Source: Planctomycetaceae bacterium (lineage in GTDB: Bacteria; Planctomycetota; Planctomycetia; Planctomycetales; Planctomycetaceae). Taken from it: a stretch of 64,000 bases of DNA. Below are positions 17,829 through 25,852 of the stretch, in pieces. The number at the start of each line of letters is the position of its first letter. The first letter of the stretch is position 1. The stretch spans positions 23,926 to 87,925 of the forward strand of contig JANQSH010000061.1 in NCBI GenBank assembly GCA_028284145.1, written 5' to 3'. Under the pieces are notes generated by a model that saw only the letters and a list, made by a program, of their open reading frames with translations, was not told where the DNA came from and ran no database searches. The position numbers and the translations under genes were made by a program.

Positions 17829-19166
17829 ATGAAACTCCTTCGCATTTCACCTCTGTTCGGACTTTTCTGTGCGTGGCCATTGTTATGTCCGGCTCAACAG
17901 CCGCTGGCGACGAATTCGATGCCATCGTCTCGCACATTGAACCGTTACAATTTGGAGCGACTCTGGTGGAGCCAGGCCGTTCTCGATCCGGCACGCGAGA
18001 CCATTCGATACCTGACGGTTGATGAAGAGACGTTGTATGTGCAGTCGACAGGGGGCAATGTTACGGCGTTTGACAGTGAGTCGGGACAACGCCGCTGGAG
18101 TGTTCATCTCGGACGTCGGGATGATCCCAGCTTCCCGGTTGTCACCAACGAAAACCTGGTGCTTGTCTCCACAGCCATGACACTGCATGCCGTTGATAAG
18201 TTCGATGGCAAATCGAAGTGGAAAGTCCGCTTGCCGGCTCATCCGTCGGGTGGATTGGCTTTGGATGACCGACGGGTTTACATGGGATCGGCCGATGGCA
18301 GTATTTACGCGTTGGATCTGAAAATGATCAACAACCTTTACGACCTTGGTCGACTGCCGGAGTGGTCATTTCAAACGCTGGACTGGCGCTACAAAACAGG
18401 CAAGGAAGTTTCCACACCGCCAATTACCACTGGTCGTCTCGTCATTTTTGCCTCGCGCGATGGCTCGCTTTATTCGATCTCCGCCGATGGTCGTACACCG
18501 ATGTTCCAACTGGAAACCGGCGCACCAATTTCCGCTCCCATGGCGTTTCGCATCCGGCAAAAGGAGGGGGCAGGCGATAAGAAGATCCTGCTCAATTTTG
18601 ACCGCCGAATTTACATGGCCGCCCGCGATTTCAACTTTTATTGCATCAGTGCGGATAACGGCAAAGAGCATTGGCACTTCGTCTCTGGCCTGCCGATCTA
18701 TACCGCGCCCACCGTCATTCGGGACGACGTTTTCGTGCTGCCGGCCCGAGGAGGCATGCACAGCCTGAACGCCGTCAACGGTAAACAGCAATGGTGGAAT
18801 CCACGTATCACCGGATTCGTCGCGGCTTCCAACGATACCGTTTACGGATCGGACAAGCAGGGGAATTTGATCATCATGGATCGGAAGAAAGGGGCAACCA
18901 TCGGTGCGATACCGATCCGCCATTTCAACTACCGCATTCCCAACGACCGAACCGACCGCATCTATGTCGCGACTCAGTCGGGATTGATTGTCTGCCTGCG
19001 CGAGAAGGATCGGAAAATTGCCACCTTCCACATGCATCCCGAGCGGCAGCCGATTCTTCCTGTTTTTGTTCCGGATGACGAAGATCATCTCGACGATGGG
19101 CAGGGGAACAACCTGCCGGGTGGACAACCGCCGATTCCGCTGCCGGGTGACTTCCAGGTTCCGTAG
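17829..19166 (+). CDS. Exported PQQ-type beta-propeller protein
   Basis: 445 residues from the ATG at 17829, which begins a signal peptide (MKLLRISPLFGLFCAWPLLCPAQ). Repeated propeller blades carry Trp/Asp/Gly motifs such as VTAFDSESGQRRWSVHLG, LHAVDKFDGKSKWKVRLP, IYALDLKMINNLYDLG and FYCISADNGKEHWHFVSG. The blades resemble the PQQ_2/BamB-like family, but no catalytic PQQ or haem site is seen, so a scaffolding role is more likely than a dehydrogenase. The C-terminus is acidic and Pro/Gly-rich. Single gene, divergent from the HEAT gene. Confidence 0.85.
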   Translation: MKLLRISPLFGLFCAWPLLCPAQQPLATNSMPSSRTLNRYNLERLWWSQAVLDPARETIRYLTVDEETLYVQSTGGNVTAFDSESGQRRWSVHLGRRDDPSFPVVTNENLVLVSTAMTLHAVDKFDGKSKWKVRLPAHPSGGLALDDRRVYMGSADGSIYALDLKMINNLYDLGRLPEWSFQTLDWRYKTGKEVSTPPITTGRLVIFASRDGSLYSISADGRTPMFQLETGAPISAPMAFRIRQKEGAGDKKILLNFDRRIYMAARDFNFYCISADNGKEHWHFVSGLPIYTAPTVIRDDVFVLPARGGMHSLNAVNGKQQWWNPRITGFVAASNDTVYGSDKQGNLIIMDRKKGATIGAIPIRHFNYRIPNDRTDRIYVATQSGLIVCLREKDRKIATFHMHPERQPILPVFVPDDEDHLDDGQGNNLPGGQPPIPLPGDFQVP

Positions 19167-19522
19167 GAGTTGCCGTCGGGCATCCTTGATGGTACTCCCT
19201 GTTATGATGGTTTTCCCTCATTCACGCGAATTGTGAATTCTGCATCGCCTGCGTCCACCCATTCCTTTACGACCCAAAAACTGGCTCGCAGACGGGATTC
19301 CCGCTCGATTGGCAGCAAGGAATTCGTCGAAACAGGATAAAGCAGGCCTGATTCCGCACCCCATCGCATGCCCCTTTCTGACATTCGGAAGTCACATTCC
19401 GAACAAGGTTCATGCCGGATGAATCCTCTCTCCAATTTCCGGTTCCGGTCTTCGCCTGCAATCGACGGCGATATGGAAATCGCACCACGACATCGACACC
19501 AAAGACTATCTGGAGCGAATCC
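19167..19522. other. Intergenic region, no feature seen
   Basis: 356 bp between the beta-propeller gene and the small gene at 19523. Apparent ORFs lack ribosome sites and family features. No repeat of the A-E families is present. Confidence 0.5.
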
Positions 19523-19837
19523 ATGGATCTGATTGAAGAATTTCGTTTGCGCGTGTGGGCCCGTTCACACTATGTTCCCGCCAATGCCCGTGATCGATCC
19601 TGGCACAACTGTATCATCGATGAAATGCAACGGATGGATCGTGAACAGGTCGACATAAGCTGCACGGTTGATTATCAGCCCGATGCCTCAGTCAGCACGT
19701 TTGTTCCGCTGGCCCCATCGCAAATTCTCAAGCGTCACGACCCACATTCGCATTTGGCCGACCCGAATCTGCTCAAGAAAATTGAGAGGCTTCGTCAGAC
19801 GGGACATCGCAACGTGATTCAATTGAAGGTGGACTGA
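19523..19837 (+). CDS. Small conserved-looking hypothetical protein
   Basis: 104 residues from ATG 19523, with GGAG 7 nt upstream; the in-frame extension upstream has no such signal. Charged, soluble, probably alpha/beta (MDLIEEFRLRVWARSHYVPANARD, then IDEMQRMDREQVD and FVPLAPSQI). No signal peptide and no motif I recognise. It stands alone and converges with the lipoprotein gene 31 bp downstream. Confidence 0.7.
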   Translation: MDLIEEFRLRVWARSHYVPANARDRSWHNCIIDEMQRMDREQVDISCTVDYQPDASVSTFVPLAPSQILKRHDPHSHLADPNLLKKIERLRQTGHRNVIQLKVD

Positions 19838-19868
19838 TTGGCTTTTGCGAACGAAATCTCAGGCCCGA

Positions 19869-20819
19869 TCAATTCTGTTTTGTGCGATCAGCGGCTTTCG
19901 CCAGCCAGAACTCGGGATCGTCTTCAAAAGCGGCTTTGCAACCCGAACAGCAGACCCAATAGGTTTCCCCATTGTAAGAAACCGTGGATGTCCCCAGCCC
20001 CTGTGAAATGATGCAGGTTCGCTCGCCGTAATCGTCGGGGCTGCCAGCGAAACTCGTTCCTTGCCGTTGATTTCCAACCGTTTCAAACCGGCGATTGAAT
20101 TCACCGGAAGAGGGACTCTGCTTCCTCAGTTCCATCAGAAACCGGTTGTTGTGACGCTGGTTGAAAACAATCTGCCAGGCATCACGCGGGTCGGCTGGTT
20201 GTACTTCCCGAAAGCGGATTTTGAACGTCCGCTGCAAAGTGTCGTTGTCGCCGGGAACATCGCGCGGCGTTTCAGTAAAGATACCCTCAAAGTTTCGCGC
20301 AATGCCTTCACCATCTTGGCCCGTGAGTGTGAAAACCTCTTTGTTCGGCCAGTAGGTCATTTTGGCTTCGCGCAGGAAGGGGCTGGTTTCCGACTCAACC
20401 AGTAAAGCAGGTTGTTGCCGATTCGAGTAATCCCACCGCCATGCGCTTTCTTCGAGGCTGCCAAACCCGCCGGTCGTGCCACGCGATTCACCACGCCAAC
20501 TCCCTACCATAATCTGCAGGGGATCGAGCGCTTTGCGGATGGCTTCGGTCCGTTGTACTCCCGCCAGTTCGATCTTTTCGTTGGCCGTGTTGTTTCCAGT
20601 AATGTTGTTCAGTTGTAATGGTCTCCGGGCAGGCTGGTTGGAAGCGGGGGGAATATCGGCCGGATTTTGCTGAGGTGAATTCGCGTTGACGTTGCCGGTT
20701 TCATTTGATGCCGGCGTCGTTGTTTCATCATCGCCGCAACCGGCAAAGGCCACACCAAGCAGCAATGCCAATGACGTGCTGCGATACACTCGAAAACGTT
20801 TTGGATGAGCGAAAGACAT
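19869..20819 (-). CDS. Lipoprotein with C-terminal YHS/TRASH-like metal-binding domain
   Basis: 316 residues. The signal ends at a lipobox (LLLGVAFAGC), so the mature protein is lipid-anchored; a Thr/Asn/Pro-rich linker follows. The middle (MVGSWRGESRG..., EESAWRWDYS) resembles planctomycete domains that measure or bind small ligands. The last 45 residues have Cys spacing typical of a TRASH/YHS zinc- or copper-binding module: CIISQGLG, then CCSGCKAAF with the pattern C-x20ish-C-x2-C. That suggests metal sensing or handling in the periplasm. No neighbouring metal gene supports a specific metal. Confidence 0.8.
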   Translation of the reverse strand: MSFAHPKRFRVYRSTSLALLLGVAFAGCGDDETTTPASNETGNVNANSPQQNPADIPPASNQPARRPLQLNNITGNNTANEKIELAGVQRTEAIRKALDPLQIMVGSWRGESRGTTGGFGSLEESAWRWDYSNRQQPALLVESETSPFLREAKMTYWPNKEVFTLTGQDGEGIARNFEGIFTETPRDVPGDNDTLQRTFKIRFREVQPADPRDAWQIVFNQRHNNRFLMELRKQSPSSGEFNRRFETVGNQRQGTSFAGSPDDYGERTCIISQGLGTSTVSYNGETYWVCCSGCKAAFEDDPEFWLAKAADRTKQN

Positions 20820-20952
20820 TTTGGACTCACTTATTGTAGCGGTCGTCGATTTCTATCGAGAACTGTCTGCCAGTACACAGGGCGATGACCTCTGTTTGTG
20901 TCATCCCCACGCGGTGTTAAACCTGATGTGAGGGAATCCATTCTTCAATGCC

Positions 20953-21160
20953 TGGAGCGTATTACGCTCCTTCGTGGCGCGATGGACGCTTTTCGTCCTG
21001 CTGAACCGTCAAAACTGAAAAGAAGGGTTGATGAAGTTGCAAGGAGCGACAACGGAGCGGGTGATGTCAATCCGCGCCCCCCCAACAAAGCCTTGACAAG
21101 GCACTGCAAATACAGATTCCCGCGAGCGAGGAGCGTCACACGAAAAAGGAAACTGCTCTA
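20953..21160 (+). repeat. A-family element, copy g, carrying a B insertion in reverse
   Basis: Left end TGGAGCGTATTACGCTCC and CGTGGCGCGATGGACGC, right end AAAAAGGAAACTGCTCTA. Between the middle hairpin positions lies about 120 bp of B element starting ACCGTCAA and ending CCTTGACAAGGCAC, opposite in direction to the B in copies j and k. Confidence 0.92.
21025..21103 (-). repeat. B element core inside A copy g
   Basis: GATGAAGTTGCAAGGAGCGA, CAACGGAGCGGGTGATGTC and CAAAGCCTTGACAAGGCAC match in reverse the B of copies j and k and of 63862-63965. Contains the palindrome GCCTTGACAAGGC. Confidence 0.85.
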
Positions 21161-21162
21161 AA

Positions 21163-21184
21163 TACCCGCCTGCGCGGGCATGAC
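21163..21184. repeat. dRS3-like short inverted repeat
   Basis: CCCGCCTGCGCGGGCATGAC, the widespread CCCGCxxGCGGG-GAATGAC-type intergenic palindrome. Directly follows A copy g. Confidence 0.55.
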
Positions 21185-21277
21185 TCATTTCGCCGCAGAC
21201 TCTTTCAAAGCTGCCATTCTCATCAAAGGAACTGTCCAGGCTCGCATGATTGTAACAGAGAGGGTGAAATCAAGTCA

Positions 21278-23266
21278 TCACCGATTTGCCGCCGTCGTTT
21301 CTCCTCCGGGTTCCTGTTCCGCCGGTTGCGTTGTCAGCTCAGGCCGATTCTGGTTCTGCTCGACGACGGGATAATCCACCACCTCGGTGGGATGGTAGTC
21401 CTTCACGAGCCAGCGGACAAGCAGGTCCATCTCGCGTTCGGTCATCTTGTCTTTATAGGCGGGCATCTCATTTACTGATCCGTAGAACTGATCCGTTCCA
21501 GGATCAGAAATAAACGCCTTTAACCATTTGGCCGAACCGTACTCCGCCAGATCGGGAATCTCCGAACCATCACCCGTGAGTTCAAACTTCCCGCCCAAGG
21601 TGTCGTGGCAATCGGTGCAGGACAGTTCCAGCTCACCTTCCGCCAATGTGTATTCCGATAACAGAGTTTCGCCCACCTCCACCAGTTTCTCGTCAATCTG
21701 GAGATCCTTTCGCCCGGTTTGCGCGGCAAGGAACTCGACCAGGCCATCGAGATGCTTCCTGTTCTTCGGGTTGGTCAGCATCTCGCGATGCGTTTTTGAC
21801 CAATCAGCCATTTCCGACTCACCTGGTTTTGGACTCAGAAACTCCGTGTCTTTTTCCTCCGATTTTTCTTTGTACCACGACGCATTGGTCCATGTGTGGA
21901 AATGCTGTTCGTAATCGATCATGGCGGCTCGCATCCATTCCCGCGAACCAAAGTTACCCAGGTCAGCTGCTGTCGGTTGGATGGGAATCTTCTTTGACGG
22001 ATCATTCGGGTCCGACTCCATCAGGATACGCCCCCGGCCATTGTGTCCATTGTAGAAGTGGCACGACGCGCAGTGTTTGGCAAAGATCCTCGGGCCTTGT
22101 GTGAAGGGATCCTCGCGCAGCAATGTGACGGCTCCTTCGACCGGAATTTTCTCGGGTCGATTTGCCAGTTCCTGGATCCGCGCGGCATCGCGGTGTGCTT
22201 CTGCGATGGCCGCCTGATGATCCGGGTTGTTTTTGTCCTCATACATTGCCAGCCCGGTCAGCCAGACGATTGCGCCGATCATGAACAGCGTGAACAGGAC
22301 GTTGATTGCATGTCCTTGTTTTTTGAGTGCGATGATCGGCATCAGAACCAGAAAGGTGAACAACGCACCCGGAACATATAGCGCACCAAACGCCAGACCA
22401 AAATGTTCGACCAGTTCGAATTTCAGGAAGCGAAACATGAACAGGAAATACCATTCCGGCCGGGCAGCAGCGTATGCTTCTGCGGGATCAGCGGGGGCAC
22501 TCAATTCCGCACCTTTGAAAAAGACCAGCAACAAAATGACGGCCAGCACCCCCAGGCAGGCAACTGCGTCCTTGAGAACCTGGTCGGGCCAGAAAGTTGT
22601 CTCCGGGGCATGGTCGGGGTCTTTCACATGCAGCCCATGTTTTCGGAACACCCAGATGTGAATCGCCAGAAAGACGACCAGCAGTCCTGGAAGGATTCCT
22701 GCGTGCATGGCAAAGAATCGTGTGAGTGTATGGTGTCCATACTTTGGCCCCCCCTGCACGATTTCCTGCACCTGTTGACCGACGACAGGCGTTGCGCCAA
22801 TGATCTTCGTCGTCACCTGTGTTGCGTAATAACCTTTCTGGTCCCAGGGAAGCAGATACCCGGTGAGCGAAAGCGCAAGGACAATTTTCATCAGGATCAA
22901 ACCGATCCAGAAGTTGATCTCGCGAGGTGCCTTGTATGCCCCGTCGATAATCACCTGTACAAGGTGAATCGCCAGCAGGACAACCATCGCCTGGGCTGCG
23001 AAGTGGTGAATCCCCCTCACGATATTGCCCAGGTACATTTCGTTGTTGATGTAATAGACGCTTTCCCACGCCGTTTGTGTGCTGGGGCTGTAGGCGGCCC
23101 AGAGAAAGATGCCCGTGATCACCTGCACCATAAAGGTAAAGACGAGTGTGCTGCCCCAGACGTAACGCCAGCGTGCACCGCCGGGAACCCGTTCGTAAAG
23201 TGCTTCGTGCAGCAGGGCCTTGTAACCCGTCCGATTATCCAGCCAGTTGTCCAATGCGCGAATCAT
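21278..23266 (-). CDS. Cytochrome b fused to two-haem c-type domain (bc complex)
   Basis: 662 residues. Integral membrane quinol oxidase subunit. The b part (1-345) has paired haem ligands H87/H101 and H188/H203 (13- and 14-residue gaps, b6f-like spacing) and PEWY at 270-273 for the Qo site, with eight or so membrane helices. After the last helix a c-type domain carries CASCH at 399-403 and CTDCH at 549-553, so two covalent haems and the site for electron transfer to a soluble carrier are in the same chain. The Rieske gene just upstream overlaps its start by 4 nt (ATGA), indicating translational coupling. Together they form a bc1/b6f-type complex without a separate cytochrome c1 gene. Confidence 0.93.
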   Translation of the reverse strand: MIRALDNWLDNRTGYKALLHEALYERVPGGARWRYVWGSTLVFTFMVQVITGIFLWAAYSPSTQTAWESVYYINNEMYLGNIVRGIHHFAAQAMVVLLAIHLVQVIIDGAYKAPREINFWIGLILMKIVLALSLTGYLLPWDQKGYYATQVTTKIIGATPVVGQQVQEIVQGGPKYGHHTLTRFFAMHAGILPGLLVVFLAIHIWVFRKHGLHVKDPDHAPETTFWPDQVLKDAVACLGVLAVILLLVFFKGAELSAPADPAEAYAAARPEWYFLFMFRFLKFELVEHFGLAFGALYVPGALFTFLVLMPIIALKKQGHAINVLFTLFMIGAIVWLTGLAMYEDKNNPDHQAAIAEAHRDAARIQELANRPEKIPVEGAVTLLREDPFTQGPRIFAKHCASCHFYNGHNGRGRILMESDPNDPSKKIPIQPTAADLGNFGSREWMRAAMIDYEQHFHTWTNASWYKEKSEEKDTEFLSPKPGESEMADWSKTHREMLTNPKNRKHLDGLVEFLAAQTGRKDLQIDEKLVEVGETLLSEYTLAEGELELSCTDCHDTLGGKFELTGDGSEIPDLAEYGSAKWLKAFISDPGTDQFYGSVNEMPAYKDKMTEREMDLLVRWLVKDYHPTEVVDYPVVEQNQNRPELTTQPAEQEPGGETTAANR

Positions 23267-23934
23267 ACCGGGGTCTTTTCCTCTTCAGCGCCGCGAAATT
23301 CCTGGTACTTCAGCCAGATCGTCTGGCCCGTTTCCTCTTTCAGCTTCACTTCCAGTGTGTCCATGTTGCGCGGTGGAATCATGTTGATCCTGTCGCCATC
23401 GAGGTTGAACGCACTGGTGTGGCAGGGACAAAAGAAATCCTTCTCTGCCTGTCGATGCTCCACCGAGCAGCCGAGATGCGGGCAGATCGTGCTGAAGGCA
23501 ATCACCTGACTGTTGGGCATCCGTCGCAACCAGACGGTGCCGATCGGCTGGTCGATGAATTTGTTCCACGCATCAACGATATCGTCGTACACGGTCACGA
23601 GCTGGGGTGCGCCATCCGCAGGCAGGGCATCAATTGTGACATCCAACCGAATGAATCCCTGGTCATCTTTCCTGGCACCACCGTTTTGTGAACCTCCATC
23701 GTCGCCCCCCTTTTTTCGAAGAATGGGATCCAGAAAAAAGAGTAAGCCGGATACCAGCGGAACCAGCATCAACACCGCGCTGATCACCGTAGCCAATATA
23801 CTGGCGAGAAAGTTGCGGCGTGGTTTGCCCGATGAGACAGATGAAGCTGAGACAGATGAGGAGGCATTCGAATCGGAGCTGGTCGGCTCATTGGTGGGCG
23901 GGTTGGAATCGGCAGACTTATGTTCTTCGCTCAT
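23263..23934 (-). CDS. Rieske iron-sulfur protein of the bc complex
   Basis: 224 residues from the ATG at 23934 (GGGAG about 9 nt upstream); the extension to 24054 has no site. A Ser/Asn-rich cytoplasmic head of 40 residues precedes one membrane helix (FLASILATVISAVLMLVPLVSGLLF). The Rieske fold follows, with 2Fe-2S ligands C151 and H153 in CPHLGC and C169 and H172 in CPCH; C156 and C171 are the expected disulfide. The protein passes electrons from quinol to the c-type haems of the partner. RR at 39-40 before the helix fits Tat export. Confidence 0.93.
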   Translation of the reverse strand: MSEEHKSADSNPPTNEPTSSDSNASSSVSASSVSSGKPRRNFLASILATVISAVLMLVPLVSGLLFFLDPILRKKGGDDGGSQNGGARKDDQGFIRLDVTIDALPADGAPQLVTVYDDIVDAWNKFIDQPIGTVWLRRMPNSQVIAFSTICPHLGCSVEHRQAEKDFFCPCHTSAFNLDGDRINMIPPRNMDTLEVKLKEETGQTIWLKYQEFRGAEEEKTPV

Positions 23935-24380
23935 CGAGTGGGGCTCCCGGGGGGTTCGCAAGCGGGCGGGGATGTGAGGTATTGCATGAATCTCCCGCTC
24001 CCATTGTTCTTCATTGGAGACGTTCAAGCGTTGTCTTGCAACCGAAAGCGACAATCTAAAAACGAATTCACAACTCTTCGTGCTGTTTGTTCAGATGTTG
24101 TTATCGTTCCCTTCTCTCAAAACCGCATTTGACGCAACATAAGCTGTGAAAATTTGCGAGAAACAATTTGATGCTGAACCCACCGAATATACGAAACTGC
24201 GGGATAGCACGGACAGACATATCCGTGTTGCAAAAACGACAGGAGGATGCGAATCAAGTCTCGACCACTATAGAATGTAGAATGTCTTCAGAGGCGGAAC
24301 GCGAACGACCCACTCTGGTGCCTGTTGGCACACGGACAACAGGAGATTGTACGTGCCACGTTGTGCACCACTGCTCAATC
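23935..24380. other. Intergenic region with D-repeat
   Basis: 446 bp. Aside from one D-family direct repeat (24199-24253) nothing is recognisable. AT-richer than most of the window. Confidence 0.5.
24199..24253 (+). repeat. D-family direct repeat, left copy
   Basis: GGGATAGCACGGACAGACAT, ATCCGTGTTGC and GACAGGAGGATGCGA match 25375-25430 in the same direction. Contains a CACGGA/TCCGTG hairpin. The two copies flank the HsdR-N gene. Confidence 0.65.
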
Positions 24381-25196
24381 TCAGTTGGACGTATCCGCAT
24401 CATCATTCGATTGATCGCTTGCGGTTTTCTTTGCAGCTTTTTTCTTCGCCGCTTGGCGTGCCAGTTTTTTCGACGCTCGATTTACTTTTGATGTGGCGTC
24501 TCTTGCCTTCTCGCTTTCCAGCACTTCCCGTTTTAGAATCTCTTCATCGATTACCGTTGCAATATCGTCTTTATCAACTTTGAGATCCGGGAACATTTTA
24601 CGAATCTCCCGACGAATCACACTCAAAACAGCATCTTGCCGGATGACTTGGGCAATGGTGTAGCGGTTTAAGAGTTGCGAATGCTGATGGTAAGCATCCA
24701 TCGCCCCATCATCGATGGATTCCCGCGTAAGAAGAAAGATCTTCTTTTGGTCATCGTCTTTGCGTAGATCGATATCGAGTACAGAAAATGCGGCGACTTC
24801 CTCATGCTCAATCGGTTGAGCAAATTTCAGGCGGTAGAGGTGCCAGTTTAGACCGTTGGTCAATACAATCCATTCAATCCCCTCTTTGGCTCCGTAATCA
24901 ACGGCTTGCCTGATGTGGGAATCATTGAGATCCACTCCGGCGGCCTTTACTTCAATCAGATATTTGATCTTGTTGTTAATTTTGACCGCTAGATCGCAGA
25001 ACGTACCCCGAATCTGTTGTTCCCCGGTTAATTCCAGATACTTGTCATACCCGAATACATCCGCAAGCATGTCTTTTACAACGGTAACCGTATCAGCTTC
25101 AGAAACGTCACGTTCGCGTAGAGTTGCAACAACTTTCTGATACGTCTTTACGCCGTCTTTGATGCGGTCCAATGTCCGCTTATGAATCTTGATCAT
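24381..25196 (-). CDS. Stand-alone type I restriction HsdR N-terminal (PD-(D/E)xK) nuclease-like protein
   Basis: 271 residues. The middle (about 65-95) shows the nuclease core: FCDLAVKIN then LIEVKAAGVDL, i.e. D ... E-x-K as in HSDR_N/PD-(D/E)xK domains; RQAVDYGAKEGIEWIVLTNG follows. It has no helicase motor or methyltransferase partner. The last 50 residues are very Lys/Ala-rich (KKLARQAAKKKAAKKTA) and could bind nucleic acid. Base composition is more AT-rich than its neighbours and it lies between direct repeats, so recent transfer is plausible. Similar orphan HSDR_N proteins are widespread in bacteria; their role is largely unknown. Confidence 0.8.
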   Translation of the reverse strand: MIKIHKRTLDRIKDGVKTYQKVVATLRERDVSEADTVTVVKDMLADVFGYDKYLELTGEQQIRGTFCDLAVKINNKIKYLIEVKAAGVDLNDSHIRQAVDYGAKEGIEWIVLTNGLNWHLYRLKFAQPIEHEEVAAFSVLDIDLRKDDDQKKIFLLTRESIDDGAMDAYHQHSQLLNRYTIAQVIRQDAVLSVIRREIRKMFPDLKVDKDDIATVIDEEILKREVLESEKARDATSKVNRASKKLARQAAKKKAAKKTASDQSNDDADTSN

Positions 25197-25285
25197 TTGC
25201 TCTTTTCCCGTTGGTGAATCTCTGAGGCGTGACGCCCGTACAAAACGAGACTACCCCCGACGGGTGAGAATGTCAAAGACCCATA

Positions 25286-25396
25286 TCAGCTTGTTTGCGG
25301 TCGATGTCTCACCAACACGCCCGATATCGTCGCGACGGTTATCCCAAGTTTCTCCGCAACGTCTTTATACAAGAGCGGAATAGCATGGGCAGACAT
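25286..25396 (-). pseudogene. Possible remnant with helix-turn-helix (36 codons)
   Basis: Minus-strand frame MSAHAIPLLYKDVAEKLG then ITVATISGVLVRHRP, resembling the HTH of a regulator or transposase (VAEKLGITVATIS). Too short to be a full gene and its 5' part overlaps the D repeat, so it may be a fragment of a larger lost gene or a chance reading. Confidence 0.35.
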
Positions 25397-25430
25397 GTCC
25401 GTGTCACTAAAGAGACAATAGGATGCGAGC
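25375..25430 (+). repeat. D-family direct repeat, right copy
   Basis: GCGGAATAGCATGGGCAGAC, ATGTCCGTGTCAC and GACAATAGGATGCGA, same direction as the left copy about 1.18 kb away. Confidence 0.65.
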
Positions 25431-25507
25431 TGGGGTGAATTGCCTTGATCTGTCACGTTTAGTTGGCAATTTACGTCGAGTTTCCCGAGCGGCTACAAAA
25501 TTGAAGT

Positions 25508-25531
25508 CATCCCCGCCTGCACGGGGATGAC
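25508..25531. repeat. dRS3-like short inverted repeat
   Basis: CATCCCCGCCTGCACGGGGA followed by TGAC: CCCCG arms with a 5-6 nt centre. Confidence 0.55.
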
Positions 25532-25591
25532 GGAGAGTTTTCGGGTGCCATGCTTTGCATCGCGCAGCAGGGCAGGCATGTCTGACAGAAA

Positions 25592-25657
25592 ATGGCTCTC
25601 GCAAAGACGCAATGGTCGCAAAGATATTGATTCAGCCGACGTGCTACGCACGGCGGG
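25592..25657 (+). repeat. C-family repeat, copy 3 (partial)
   Basis: GGCTCTCGCAAAGACGCAAT, GGTCGCAAAGATATTGATTC and AGCCGACGTGCTACGCACGG align to copy 1; the terminal hairpin is missing. Confidence 0.75.
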
Positions 25658-25751
25658 GCTGTGACTTCTATTTCGCGACCTCATTCCGCGATGGCGTAAC
25701 ATCAGTCGTGGCTAAGAATCAACGTTGCGATCTCGGTGTATCGTTTCACCA

Positions 25752-25818
25752 TCGAAAGCCATTTTCTTTTTCGTGTGACGGTTCTCGCTCGCAGGAGTCT
25801 GCCATTGCAGGCCAACAG
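25752..25818 (-). repeat. A-family element, copy h (degenerate, left end missing)
   Basis: TTTTCGTGTGACGGTTCTCG, CTCGCAGGAGTCTGCCATTG and CAGGCCAACAGAC correspond to the right two thirds of an A element. The TIR-like left end is not recognisable. Confidence 0.6.
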
Positions 25819-25852
25819 ACAACCTTCGAGGACACGAAAAGCAAAGCACGCC

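Noticed and set aside
22403..23509. 368-codon plus-strand frame opposite the cytochrome b gene
   Set aside because: Opposite strand has haem ligands, PEWY and CxxCH; this frame has none and crosses two gene boundaries.
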